Positions 40,506-52,535 of a stretch of 64,000 nucleotides of DNA are shown piece by piece. The number at the start of each line of letters is the position of its first letter. Positions within the stretch are counted from its first letter, which is position 1. The stretch lies in contig NC_135050.1 of the NCBI RefSeq assembly GCF_051014685.1, positions 496,001 to 560,000 on the forward strand, given 5' to 3'. The position numbers and the translations under genes are program-made. The notes beneath the pieces are model-generated. The model was given only the letters and a program-made list of their open reading frames with translations. It was not told where the DNA came from and did not search any database. Source of the stretch: Ptiloglossa arizonensis. Taxonomy: Eukaryota; Arthropoda; Insecta; Hymenoptera; Colletidae.

Positions 40506-42850
40506 TATTCCGTATAACGTATAATGTATAACGTATAACGAATTACGTGTAACGTAAAACGTATAATGTATCACGTATGCCGTATAACGTATAACGCATA
40601 ACGTATAACGTATAACGTATAACGTATAACGTATAACGTATATCGTATTACGTACAACGTATAACGTGTAATGTGTAACGTATAACGTATAACGTATTCC
40701 GTATAACGTATAATGTATAACGTATAACGTATAACGTATAACGTATAACGTATAACGTATAACGTATAACGTATAACGTATAACGTATAATGTATATCGT
40801 ATAACGAATTACGTGTAACGTAAAACGTATAATGTATCACGTATGCCGTATAACGTATAACGTATAACGTATAACGTATAACGTCTAACGTATAACGTAT
40901 AGCGTATAACGTATAACGTGTAACGTATAACGTATAACGTATAACGTATAACGTATAACGTATAACGTATAACGTATAACGTATTACGTACAACGTATAA
41001 CGTGTAACGTGTAACGTATAACGTATAACGTATAACGTATAACGTATAACGTATAACGTATAACGTATAACGTATTCCGTATAACGTATTATGTATATCG
41101 TATAACGAATTACGTGTAACGTAAAACGTATAATGTATCACGTATGCCGTATAACGTATAACGTATAACGTATAACGTATAACGTATAACGTATAACGTC
41201 TAACGTATAACGTATAGCGTATAACGTATAACGTGTAACGTATAACGTATAACGTATAACGTATAACGTATAACGTATAACGTATAACGTATAACGTATA
41301 ACGTATAACGTATAACGTATAACGTATAGCGTATAACGTATACCGTATAACGTATAACGTATAACGTATAACGTATAACGTACAACGAATAACGTATAAC
41401 GTATACCGTATAACGTATAACGTATAACGTATAACGTATTACGTACAACGTATAACGTGTATCGTGTAACGTGTAACGTGTAACGTGTAACGTGTAACGT
41501 GTAACGTGTAACGTGTAACGTGTAACGTGTAACGTGTAACGTGTAACGTATTCCGTATAACGTATAACGTATATCGTATAACGTATAACGTATAACGTAT
41601 ATCGTATAACGTATAACGTATAACGTATAGCGTATAACGTATAGCGTATAACGTATAACGTATAACGTATAACGTATAACGTATAGCGTATAACGTATAG
41701 CGTATAACGTATAACGTGTAACGTGTAACGTGTAACGTGTAACGTGTAACGTGTAACGTGTAACGTGTAACGTGTAACGTGTAACGTGTAACGTGTAACG
41801 TGTAACGTGTAACGTGTAACGTATTCCGTATAACGTATAATGTATAACGTATAACGAATTACGTGTAACGTAAAACGTATAATGTATCACGTATGCCGTA
41901 TAACGTATAACGTATAACGTATAACGTATAACGTCTAACGTATAACGTATAGCGTATAACGTATAACGTGTAACGTATAACGTATAACGTATAACGTATA
42001 ACGTATAACGTATAACGTATAACGTATAACGTAAAACGTATAACGTATAACGTATAACGTATAACGTATAACGTATAACGTATAACGTATAACGTATAAC
42101 GTATAACGTATTCCGTATAACGTATAATGTATAACGTATAACGAATTACGTGTAACGTAAAACGTATAATGTATCACGTATGCCGTATAACGTATAACGT
42201 ATAACGTATAACGTATAACGTATAGCGTATAACGTATAACGTGTAACGTATAACGTATAACGTATAACGTATAACGTATAACGTCTAACGTATAACGTAT
42301 AGCGTATAACGTATAACGTGTAACGTATAACGTATAACGTATAACGTATAACGTATAACGTATAACGTATAACGTATAACGTATAACGTATAACGTATAA
42401 CGTATAACGTATAACGTATAACGTATAGCGTATAACGTATAGCGTATAACGTATAACGTGTAACGTGTAACGTGTAACGTGTAACGTGTAACGTGTAACG
42501 TATAACGTATAACGTATAACGTATAACGTATAACGTATAACGTATAACGTATAACGTATAACGTATAACGTATAACGTATAACGTATAACGTATAACGTA
42601 TAACGTATAACGTATAACGTATAACGTATAACGTATAACGTATAACGTATAACGTATAACGTATAACGTATAACGTATAACGTATAACGAATAACGTATA
42701 ACGTATAACGTATAACGTATAACGTATAACGTATAACATATAACGTATAACGTATAACGTATAGCGTATAACGTATACCGTATAACGTATAATGTATAAC
42801 GTATAACGAATAACGTAAAACGTATAACGTATAACGTATAACGTATAACG
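40506..42850 (+). repeat. 2,345-bp tandem duplication, copy 1
   Basis: Starts at TATTCCG (40,506). Cassette anchors 40,569, 40,835, 41,136, 41,885 and 42,172 recur at exactly plus 2,345 bp (335 units), with intervals 266, 301, 749, 287 and 742. TGTAACG tracts of 13 (41,458, TGTATCG-led), 15 (41,717) and 6 units (42,459) all recur with the same length. The one difference I found is TACAACG at 41,381 against TATAACG at 43,726. Confidence 0.92.
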
Positions 42851-45195
42851 TATTCCGTATAACGTATAATGTATAACGTATAACGAATTACGTGTAACGT
42901 AAAACGTATAATGTATCACGTATGCCGTATAACGTATAACGCATAACGTATAACGTATAACGTATAACGTATAACGTATAACGTATATCGTATTACGTAC
43001 AACGTATAACGTGTAATGTGTAACGTATAACGTATAACGTATTCCGTATAACGTATAATGTATAACGTATAACGTATAACGTATAACGTATAACGTATAA
43101 CGTATAACGTATAACGTATAACGTATAACGTATAATGTATATCGTATAACGAATTACGTGTAACGTAAAACGTATAATGTATCACGTATGCCGTATAACG
43201 TATAACGTATAACGTATAACGTATAACGTCTAACGTATAACGTATAGCGTATAACGTATAACGTGTAACGTATAACGTATAACGTATAACGTATAACGTA
43301 TAACGTATAACGTATAACGTATAACGTATTACGTACAACGTATAACGTGTAACGTGTAACGTATAACGTATAACGTATAACGTATAACGTATAACGTATA
43401 ACGTATAACGTATAACGTATTCCGTATAACGTATTATGTATATCGTATAACGAATTACGTGTAACGTAAAACGTATAATGTATCACGTATGCCGTATAAC
43501 GTATAACGTATAACGTATAACGTATAACGTATAACGTATAACGTCTAACGTATAACGTATAGCGTATAACGTATAACGTGTAACGTATAACGTATAACGT
43601 ATAACGTATAACGTATAACGTATAACGTATAACGTATAACGTATAACGTATAACGTATAACGTATAACGTATAGCGTATAACGTATACCGTATAACGTAT
43701 AACGTATAACGTATAACGTATAACGTATAACGAATAACGTATAACGTATACCGTATAACGTATAACGTATAACGTATAACGTATTACGTACAACGTATAA
43801 CGTGTATCGTGTAACGTGTAACGTGTAACGTGTAACGTGTAACGTGTAACGTGTAACGTGTAACGTGTAACGTGTAACGTGTAACGTGTAACGTATTCCG
43901 TATAACGTATAACGTATATCGTATAACGTATAACGTATAACGTATATCGTATAACGTATAACGTATAACGTATAGCGTATAACGTATAGCGTATAACGTA
44001 TAACGTATAACGTATAACGTATAACGTATAGCGTATAACGTATAGCGTATAACGTATAACGTGTAACGTGTAACGTGTAACGTGTAACGTGTAACGTGTA
44101 ACGTGTAACGTGTAACGTGTAACGTGTAACGTGTAACGTGTAACGTGTAACGTGTAACGTGTAACGTATTCCGTATAACGTATAATGTATAACGTATAAC
44201 GAATTACGTGTAACGTAAAACGTATAATGTATCACGTATGCCGTATAACGTATAACGTATAACGTATAACGTATAACGTCTAACGTATAACGTATAGCGT
44301 ATAACGTATAACGTGTAACGTATAACGTATAACGTATAACGTATAACGTATAACGTATAACGTATAACGTATAACGTAAAACGTATAACGTATAACGTAT
44401 AACGTATAACGTATAACGTATAACGTATAACGTATAACGTATAACGTATAACGTATTCCGTATAACGTATAATGTATAACGTATAACGAATTACGTGTAA
44501 CGTAAAACGTATAATGTATCACGTATGCCGTATAACGTATAACGTATAACGTATAACGTATAACGTATAGCGTATAACGTATAACGTGTAACGTATAACG
44601 TATAACGTATAACGTATAACGTATAACGTCTAACGTATAACGTATAGCGTATAACGTATAACGTGTAACGTATAACGTATAACGTATAACGTATAACGTA
44701 TAACGTATAACGTATAACGTATAACGTATAACGTATAACGTATAACGTATAACGTATAACGTATAACGTATAGCGTATAACGTATAGCGTATAACGTATA
44801 ACGTGTAACGTGTAACGTGTAACGTGTAACGTGTAACGTGTAACGTATAACGTATAACGTATAACGTATAACGTATAACGTATAACGTATAACGTATAAC
44901 GTATAACGTATAACGTATAACGTATAACGTATAACGTATAACGTATAACGTATAACGTATAACGTATAACGTATAACGTATAACGTATAACGTATAACGT
45001 ATAACGTATAACGTATAACGTATAACGTATAACGAATAACGTATAACGTATAACGTATAACGTATAACGTATAACGTATAACATATAACGTATAACGTAT
45101 AACGTATAGCGTATAACGTATACCGTATAACGTATAATGTATAACGTATAACGAATAACGTAAAACGTATAACGTATAACGTATAACGTATAACG
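42851..45195 (+). repeat. 2,345-bp tandem duplication, copy 2
   Basis: Starts at TATTCCG (42,851), directly abutting copy 1, and matches it to 45,195. At 45,196 the sequence reads TCTAACG where a third copy would have TATTCCG. The near-identity makes this one of the youngest events in the window, or an assembly duplication. Confidence 0.92.
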
Positions 45196-47162
45196 TCTAA
45201 CGTATAACGTATAGCGTATAACGTATAACGTGTAACATATAACGTATAACGTATAACGTATAACGTATAACGTATAACGTATAACGTATAACGTATAACG
45301 TATAACGTATAACGTATAACGTATAACGTATAACGTATAACGTAAAACGTATAACGTATAACGTATAACGTATAGCGTATAACGTATAGCGTATAACGTA
45401 TAACGTGTAACGTGTAACGTGTAACGTGTAACGTATAACGTATAACGTATAACGTATAACGTATAACGTATAACGTATAACGTATAACGTATAACGTATA
45501 ACGTACAACGTATAACGTATAACGTATAACGTATAACGTATAACGTATAACGTATAACGTATAACGTATAACGTATAACGTATAACGTATAACGTATAAC
45601 GTATAACGTATAACGTATAACGTATAACGTATAACGTATAACGTATAACGTATAACGTATTCCGTATAACGTATAATGTATAACGTATAACGAATTACGT
45701 GTAACGTAAAACGTATAATGTATCACGTATGCCGTATAACGTATAACGTATAACGTATAACGTATAACGTCTAACGTATAACGTATAGCGTATAACGTAT
45801 AACGTGTAACGTATAACGTATAACGTATAACGTATAACGTATAACGTATAACGTATAACGTATAACGTATAACGTATAACGTATAACGTATAACGTATAG
45901 CGTATAACATATAGCGTATAACGTATAACGTGTACCGTGTAACGTGTAACGTGTAACGTATAACGTATAACGTATAACGTATAACGTATAACGTATAACG
46001 TATAACGTATAACGTATAACGTATAACGTATAACGTATAACGTATAACGTATAACGTATAACGTATAACGTATAACGTATAACGTATAACGTATAACGTA
46101 TAACGTATAACGTATAACGTATAACGCATAACGTATAACGTGTAACGTGTAACGTATAACGTGTAACGTATAACGTATAACGTATAACGTATAACGTATA
46201 ACGTATAACGTATAACGTATAACGTATAACGTATAACGTATAACGTATAGCGTATAACGTATACCGTATAACGTATAACGTATAACGTATAACGTATAAC
46301 GTATAACGAATAACGTATAACGTATACCGTATAACGTATAACGTATAACGTATAACGTATAACGTATAACGTATAACGTATAGCGTATAACGTATAGCGT
46401 ATAACGTATAACGTGTAACGCGTAACGTGTAACGTGTAACGTGTAACGTATAACGTATAACGTATAACGTATAACGTATAACGTATAACGTATAACGTAT
46501 AACGTATAACGTATAACGTATAATGTATATCGTATAACGAATTACGTGTAACGTAAAACGTATAATGTATCACGTATGCCGTATGACGTATAACGTATAA
46601 CGTATAACGTATAACGTATAACGTATAACGTATAACGTATAACGTATAACGTATAACGTATAACGTATAATGTATATCGTATAACGAATTACGTGTAACG
46701 TAAAACGTATAATGTATCACGTATGCCGTATAACGTATAACGTATAACGTATAACGTATAACGTCTAACGTATAACGTATAGCGTATAACGTATAACGTG
46801 TAACGTATAACGTATAACGTATAACGTATAACGTATAACGTATAACGTATAACGTATAACGTATAACGTATTACGTACAACGTATAACGTGTAACGTGTA
46901 ACGTATAACGTATAACGTATAACGTATAACGTATAACGTATAACGTATAACGTATTCCGTATAACGTATTATGTATATCGTATAACGAATTACGTGTAAC
47001 GTAAAACGTATAATGTATCACGTATGCCGTATAACGTATAACGTATAACGTATAACGTATAACGTCTAACGTATAACGTATAGCGTATAACGTATAACGT
47101 GTAACGTATAACGTATAACGTATAACGTATAACGTATAACGTATAACGTATAACGTATAACG
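45196..47162 (+). repeat. End of region C: irregular satellite with short TGTAACG tracts
   Basis: Four cassettes (45,721; 46,568; 46,715; 47,016), spaced 847, 147 and 301 bp. Short tracts are imperfect: one starts with TGTACCG (about 45,932) and one contains CGTAACG (about 46,419). A long canonical run occupies about 45,514-45,658. I found no HOR partner for the whole block. Confidence 0.6.
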
Positions 47163-47925
47163 TATTACGTACAACGTATAACGTGTAACGTGTAACGTAT
47201 AACGTATAACGAATAACGTATAACGTATAACGTATAGCGTATAACGTATAACGTGTAACGTATAACGTATAAGGTATAACGTATAACGTATAACGTATAA
47301 CGTATAACGCTTAACGTATAATGTATAACGTATAACGCATATCCTAGAACGTATACCGTATAACGTATAATGTATAACGTATAACGAATTACGTATAACG
47401 TAAAACGTATAACGTGTAACGTATAACGTATAACGTATAACGTATAACGTATAACGTATAACGAATAACGTATAACGTATAACGTATAACGTATAACGTA
47501 TAACGTATAACGTATAACGTATAACGTATAACGTATAACGTATAACGTATAGCGTATAACGTATACCGTATAACGTTTAACGTATAACGTATAACGTATA
47601 ACGTATAACGAATAACGTATAACGTATACCGTATAACGTATAACGTATAACGCTTAACGTATAACGTACAACGTATAACGCAAATCCTAGAACGTATACC
47701 GTATAACGTATAATGTATAACGTATAACGAATTACGTATAACGTAAAACGTATAACGTGTAACGTATAACGTATAACGTATAACGTATAACGTATAACGT
47801 ATAACGAATAACGTATAACGTATAACGTATAACGTATAACGTATAACGTATAACGTATAACGTATAACGTATAACGTATAACGTATAACGTATAACGTAT
47901 AACGTATAACGTATAACGTATAACG
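47163..47925 (+). repeat. 763-bp-spaced repeat, copy 1
   Basis: TATTACG 47,163 and CATATCC 47,338 recur exactly 763 bp (109 units) later. TATAAGG and CTTAACG units lie in the same order in both. This copy also holds a second module with CAAATCC (47,681). Confidence 0.8.
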
Positions 47926-48320
47926 TATTACGTACAACGTATAACGTGTAACGTGTAACGTATAACGTATAACGAATAACGTATAACGTATAACGTATAG
48001 CGTATAACGTATAACGTGTAACGTATAACGTATAAGGTATAACGTATAACGTATAACGTATAACGTATAACGCTTAACGTATAATGTATAACGTATAACG
48101 CATATCCTAGAACGTATACCGTATAACGTATAATGTATAACGTATAACGAATTACGTATAACGTAAAACGTATAACGTGTAACGTATAACGTATAACGTA
48201 TAACGTATAACGTATAACGTATAACGAATAACGTATAACGTATAACGTATAACGTATAACGTATAACGTATAACGTATAACGTATAACGTATAACGTATA
48301 ACGTATAACGTATAACGTAT
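47926..48320 (+). repeat. 763-bp-spaced repeat, copy 2 (partial)
   Basis: Matches copy 1 from TATTACG at 47,926 through the CCTAGA module at 48,101 and on to about 48,320, where it turns into a TATAATG unit and the TATACCT module. Confidence 0.8.
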
Positions 48321-51300
48321 AACGTATAATGTATAACGTATAACGTATAACGTATAACGTATAACGTATAGCGTATAACGTATACCTTATAACGTATAGC
48401 GCATAACGGATAACGTATAACGTATTACGAATAACGTATAACGTATACCGTATAACGTATAACGTATAACGTATAACGTATTACGTACAACGTATAACGT
48501 GTAACGTGTAACGTATAACGTATAACGAATAACGTATAACGTATAACGTATAACGTATAACGTATAACGTATAACGTATAACGTATAGCGTATAACGTAT
48601 ACCGTATAACGTATAATGTATAACGTATAACGAATAACGTAAAACGTATAACGTATAATGTATAACGTATAACGTATAACGTATAACGTATAACGTATAA
48701 CGTATAACGTATAACGTATAACGTATAACGTATAACGTATAACGTATAATGTATAACGTAAAACGTATAACGTATAACGAATAATGTACAACGTACAACG
48801 TATAACGTATAACGTATACCGTATAACGTATAATGTATAACGTATATCGAATAACGTAAAACGTATAACGTATAACGTATGACGTATAACATATAACGTA
48901 TAACGTATAACGAATAACGTATAATGTATGACGTATAACGTATAACGTATAACGTATAACGCTTAACGTATAACGTATAACGTATAACGCATATCCTAGA
49001 ACGTATACCGTATAACGTATAATGTATAACGTATAACGAATTACGTATAACGTAAAACGTATAATGTATCACGTATGCCGTATAACGTATAACGTATAAC
49101 GTATAACGTATAACGTATAACGTATAACGTATAACGTATAACGTATAGCGTATAACGTATAACGTGTAACGTATAACGTATAACGTATAACGTATAACGT
49201 ATAACGTATAACGTATAACGTATAACGCTTAACTTATAACGTATAACGTATAACGCATATCCTAGAACGTATATCGTATAACGTATAATGTATAACGCAT
49301 AACGAATTACGTATAACGAAAAACGTATAATGTATAACGTATGCCGTATAACGTATAACGTATAACGTATAACGTATAGCGTATAACGTATAAGGTATAA
49401 CATATGACGAATAACGTATAACGTATAACGTATAACGTGTAACGTATAACGTATAACGTATAACGTATAACGTATATCGAATAACGTAACACGTATAACG
49501 TATAACGTATGACGTATAACGTATAACGTATAACGTATAACGTATAACGTATAACGTATAACGTATAACGTATAACGTATAACGTATAACGTATAACGTA
49601 TAACGTATAACGTATAACGTATAACGTATAACGTATAACGTATAACGTATAACGTATAACGTATAACGTATAACGTATAACGTATAACGTATGACGTATA
49701 ACGTATAACGTATAGCGTATAACGTATACCGTATAACGTATAACGTATAACGTATAACGTATAACGTATAACGTATAACGAATAACGTATAACGTATACC
49801 GTATAACATATAACGTATAACGTAAAACGTATTACGTACAACGTATAACGTGTAACGTGTAACGTGTAACGTATAACGTATAACGAATAACGTATAACGT
49901 ATAACGTATAACGTATAACGTATATCGTATAACGTATAACGTATAACGTATAACGTATAACGTATAACGTATAACGTATAGCGTATAACGTATACCGTAT
50001 AACGTGTAATGTATAACGTATAACGAATAACGTAAAACGTATAACGTATAATGTATAACGTATAACGTATAACGTATAATGTATAACGTATAACGTATTG
50101 CGTATAACGTATAACGTATAGCGTATAACGTATATCGTATAACGTATAATGTATAACGTATAACGAATAACGTAAAACGTATAACGTATAAGGTATAACG
50201 TATAACGTATAACGTATAACGTATAACGTATAACGTATAACGTATAACGTATTACGTATAACGTATAACGTATTACGTACAACGTATAACGTGTAACGTG
50301 TAACGTATAACGTATAACGTATTCCGTATAACGTATAATGTATAACGTATAACGAATTACGTGTAACGTAAAACGTATAATGTATCACGTATGCCGTATA
50401 ACGTATAACGTATAACGTATAACGTATAACGTATAACGTATAGCGTATAACATATAACGTGTAACGTATAACGTATAACGTATAACGTATAACGTATAAC
50501 GTATAACGTATAACGTATAACGTATAACGTATAACGCATAACGTATAACGTATAACGTATAACGTATAACGTATAACGTATAACGTATAACGTATAACGT
50601 ATAACGTATAACGTATAACGTACTACGTACAACGTATAACGTGTAATGTGTAACGTATAACGTATAACGTATTCCGTATAACGTATAATGTATAACGTAT
50701 AACGAATTACGTGTAACGTAAAACGTATAATGTATCACGTATGCCGTATAACGTATAACGTATAACGTATAACGTATAACGTATAACGTATAGCGTATAA
50801 CGTATAACGTGTAACGTATAACGTATAACGTATAACGTATAACGTATAACGTCTAACGTATAACGTATAGCGTATAACGTATAACGTATAGCGTATAACG
50901 TATAACGTATAACGTATAACGTATAACGTATAACGTATAACGTATAACGTATAACGTATAACGTATAACGTATAACGTATAACGTATATCGTATATAGTA
51001 TAACGTATAACGTATAACGTATAACGTATAACGTATAACGTATAACGTATAACGTATAGCGTATAACGTATACCGTATGACGTATAACGTATAACGTATA
51101 ACGTATAACGTATAACGTATAACGAATAACGTATAACGTATACCGTATAACGTATAACGTATAACGTATAACGTATTACGTACAACGTATAACGTGTAAC
51201 GTGTAACGTATAACGTATAACGAATAACGTATAACGTATAACGTATAACGTATAACGTATAACGTATAACGTATAACGTATAACGTATAACGTATAACGT

Positions 51301-51448
51301 ATAACGTATAACGTATAACGTATAACGTATAGCGTATAACGTATACCGTGTAATGTATAACGTATAACTTATAACGTATAACGTATAACGTATAACGAAT
51401 AACGTATAACGTTTACTGTATAACGTATAACGTATAACGTATAACGTA

Positions 51449-52535
51449 TTACGTACAACGTATAACGTGTAACGTGTAACGTATAACGTATAACGAATAA
51501 CGTATAACGTATAACGTATAACGTATAACGTATAACGTATAATGTATAACGTATAACGTATAACGTATAACGTATAACGTATAGCGTATAACGTATATCG
51601 TATAACGTATAATGTATAACGTATAACGAATAACGTAAAACGTATAACGTATAATGTATAACGTATAACGTATAACGTATAACGTATAACGTATAACGTA
51701 TAACGTATAACGTATTACGTATAACGTATAACGTATTACGTACAACGTATAACGTGTAACGTGTAACGTATAACGTATAACGTATTCCGTATAACGTATA
51801 ATGTATAACGTATAACGAATTACGTGTAACGTAAAACGTATAATGTATCACGTATGCCGTATAACGTATAACGTATAACGTATAACGTATTACGTATAAC
51901 GTATAACGTATTACGTACAACGTATAACGTGTAACGTGTAACGTATAACGTATAACGTATTCCGTATAACGTATAATGTATAACGTATAACGAATTACGT
52001 GTAACGTATAACGTATAATGTATCACGTATGCCGTATAACGTATAACGTATAACGTATAACGTATAACGTATAGCGTATAACGTATAACGTGTAACGTAT
52101 AACGTATAACGTATAACGTATAACGTATAACGTCTAACGTATAACGTATAGCGTATAACGTATAACGTGTAACGTATAACGTATAACGTATAACGTATAA
52201 CGTATAACGTATAACGTATAACGTATAACGTATAATGTATAACGTATAACGTATAACGTATAACGTATAACGTATAGCGAATAACGTATATCGTATAACG
52301 TATAATGTATAACGTATAACGAATAACGTAAAACGTATAACGTATAATGTATAACGTATAACGTATAACGTATAGCGTATAACGTATATCGTGTAACGTA
52401 TAACGTATAACGTATAACGTATAACGTATAACGTATAACGTATAACGTATAACGTATAACGTATAACGTATAACGTATAACGTATAACGTATAATGTATA
52501 ACGTATAACGTATAACGTATAACGTATAACGTATA
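51449..52535 (+). repeat. 4,480-bp-spaced repeat, copy 1
   Basis: Anchors 51,846 and 52,021 (175 bp apart) recur at 56,326 and 56,501, exactly 4,480 bp (640 units) later. Flanking blocks are also related with whole-unit differences (50,733 with 55,115; TATACCT 52,546 with 57,040), so the full HOR is about 4.4 to 4.6 kb. Confidence 0.8.

Larger units (their letters stand above)
17238..47029 (+). repeat. 77-bp (11-unit) marker cassette family in region C
   Basis: The full cassette runs from 63 bp before to 13 bp after the start of its TATCACG unit. Diagnostic units are TATTCCG (1), TATAATG (3), AATTACG (6), TGTAACG (7), TAAAACG (8), TATAATG (9), TATCACG (10) and TATGCCG (11). I place 73 anchors between 17,238 and 47,016. 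Type I has all units. Type II has TATTATG-TATATCG at units 3-4 (25,064; 27,997; 37,055; 41,136). Type III lacks TATTCCG and has TATAATG-TATATCG at units 3-4 (23,545; 24,763; 26,415; 35,249). Type IV has TACAACG in place of TATTCCG (24,175; 27,115; 35,872; 39,344). One copy (34,766) has TATTACG in place of TATCACG. No function is known or implied by coding or RNA features. Confidence 0.85.
17084..47162. repeat. Region C: cassette-dense sub-array with TGTAACG tracts
   Basis: I count 73 copies of the marker cassette between 17,238 and 47,016, many spaced 119, 266-273, 287-301, 315-336, 462-469 or about 749 bp apart. Tracts of pure TGTAACG from 4 to 28 units alternate with them. Spacing and cassette subtype recur in the same order over kilobases, which defines several nested HORs annotated separately. 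Every anchor is 4 mod 7, so the register never changes in these 30 kb. Confidence 0.8.

Noticed and set aside
40506..45195. Dismissing the young duplications as assembly artefacts
   Set aside because: It cannot be excluded without reads, but at least one substitution separates the 2,345-bp copies and their outer flanks differ, so they are reported with that caution.
17175..47029. CRISPR array with the cassette as repeat
   Set aside because: The sequences between cassettes are the same satellite and not unique spacers, intervals vary from 105 to over 1,000 bp, and no cas gene is present.
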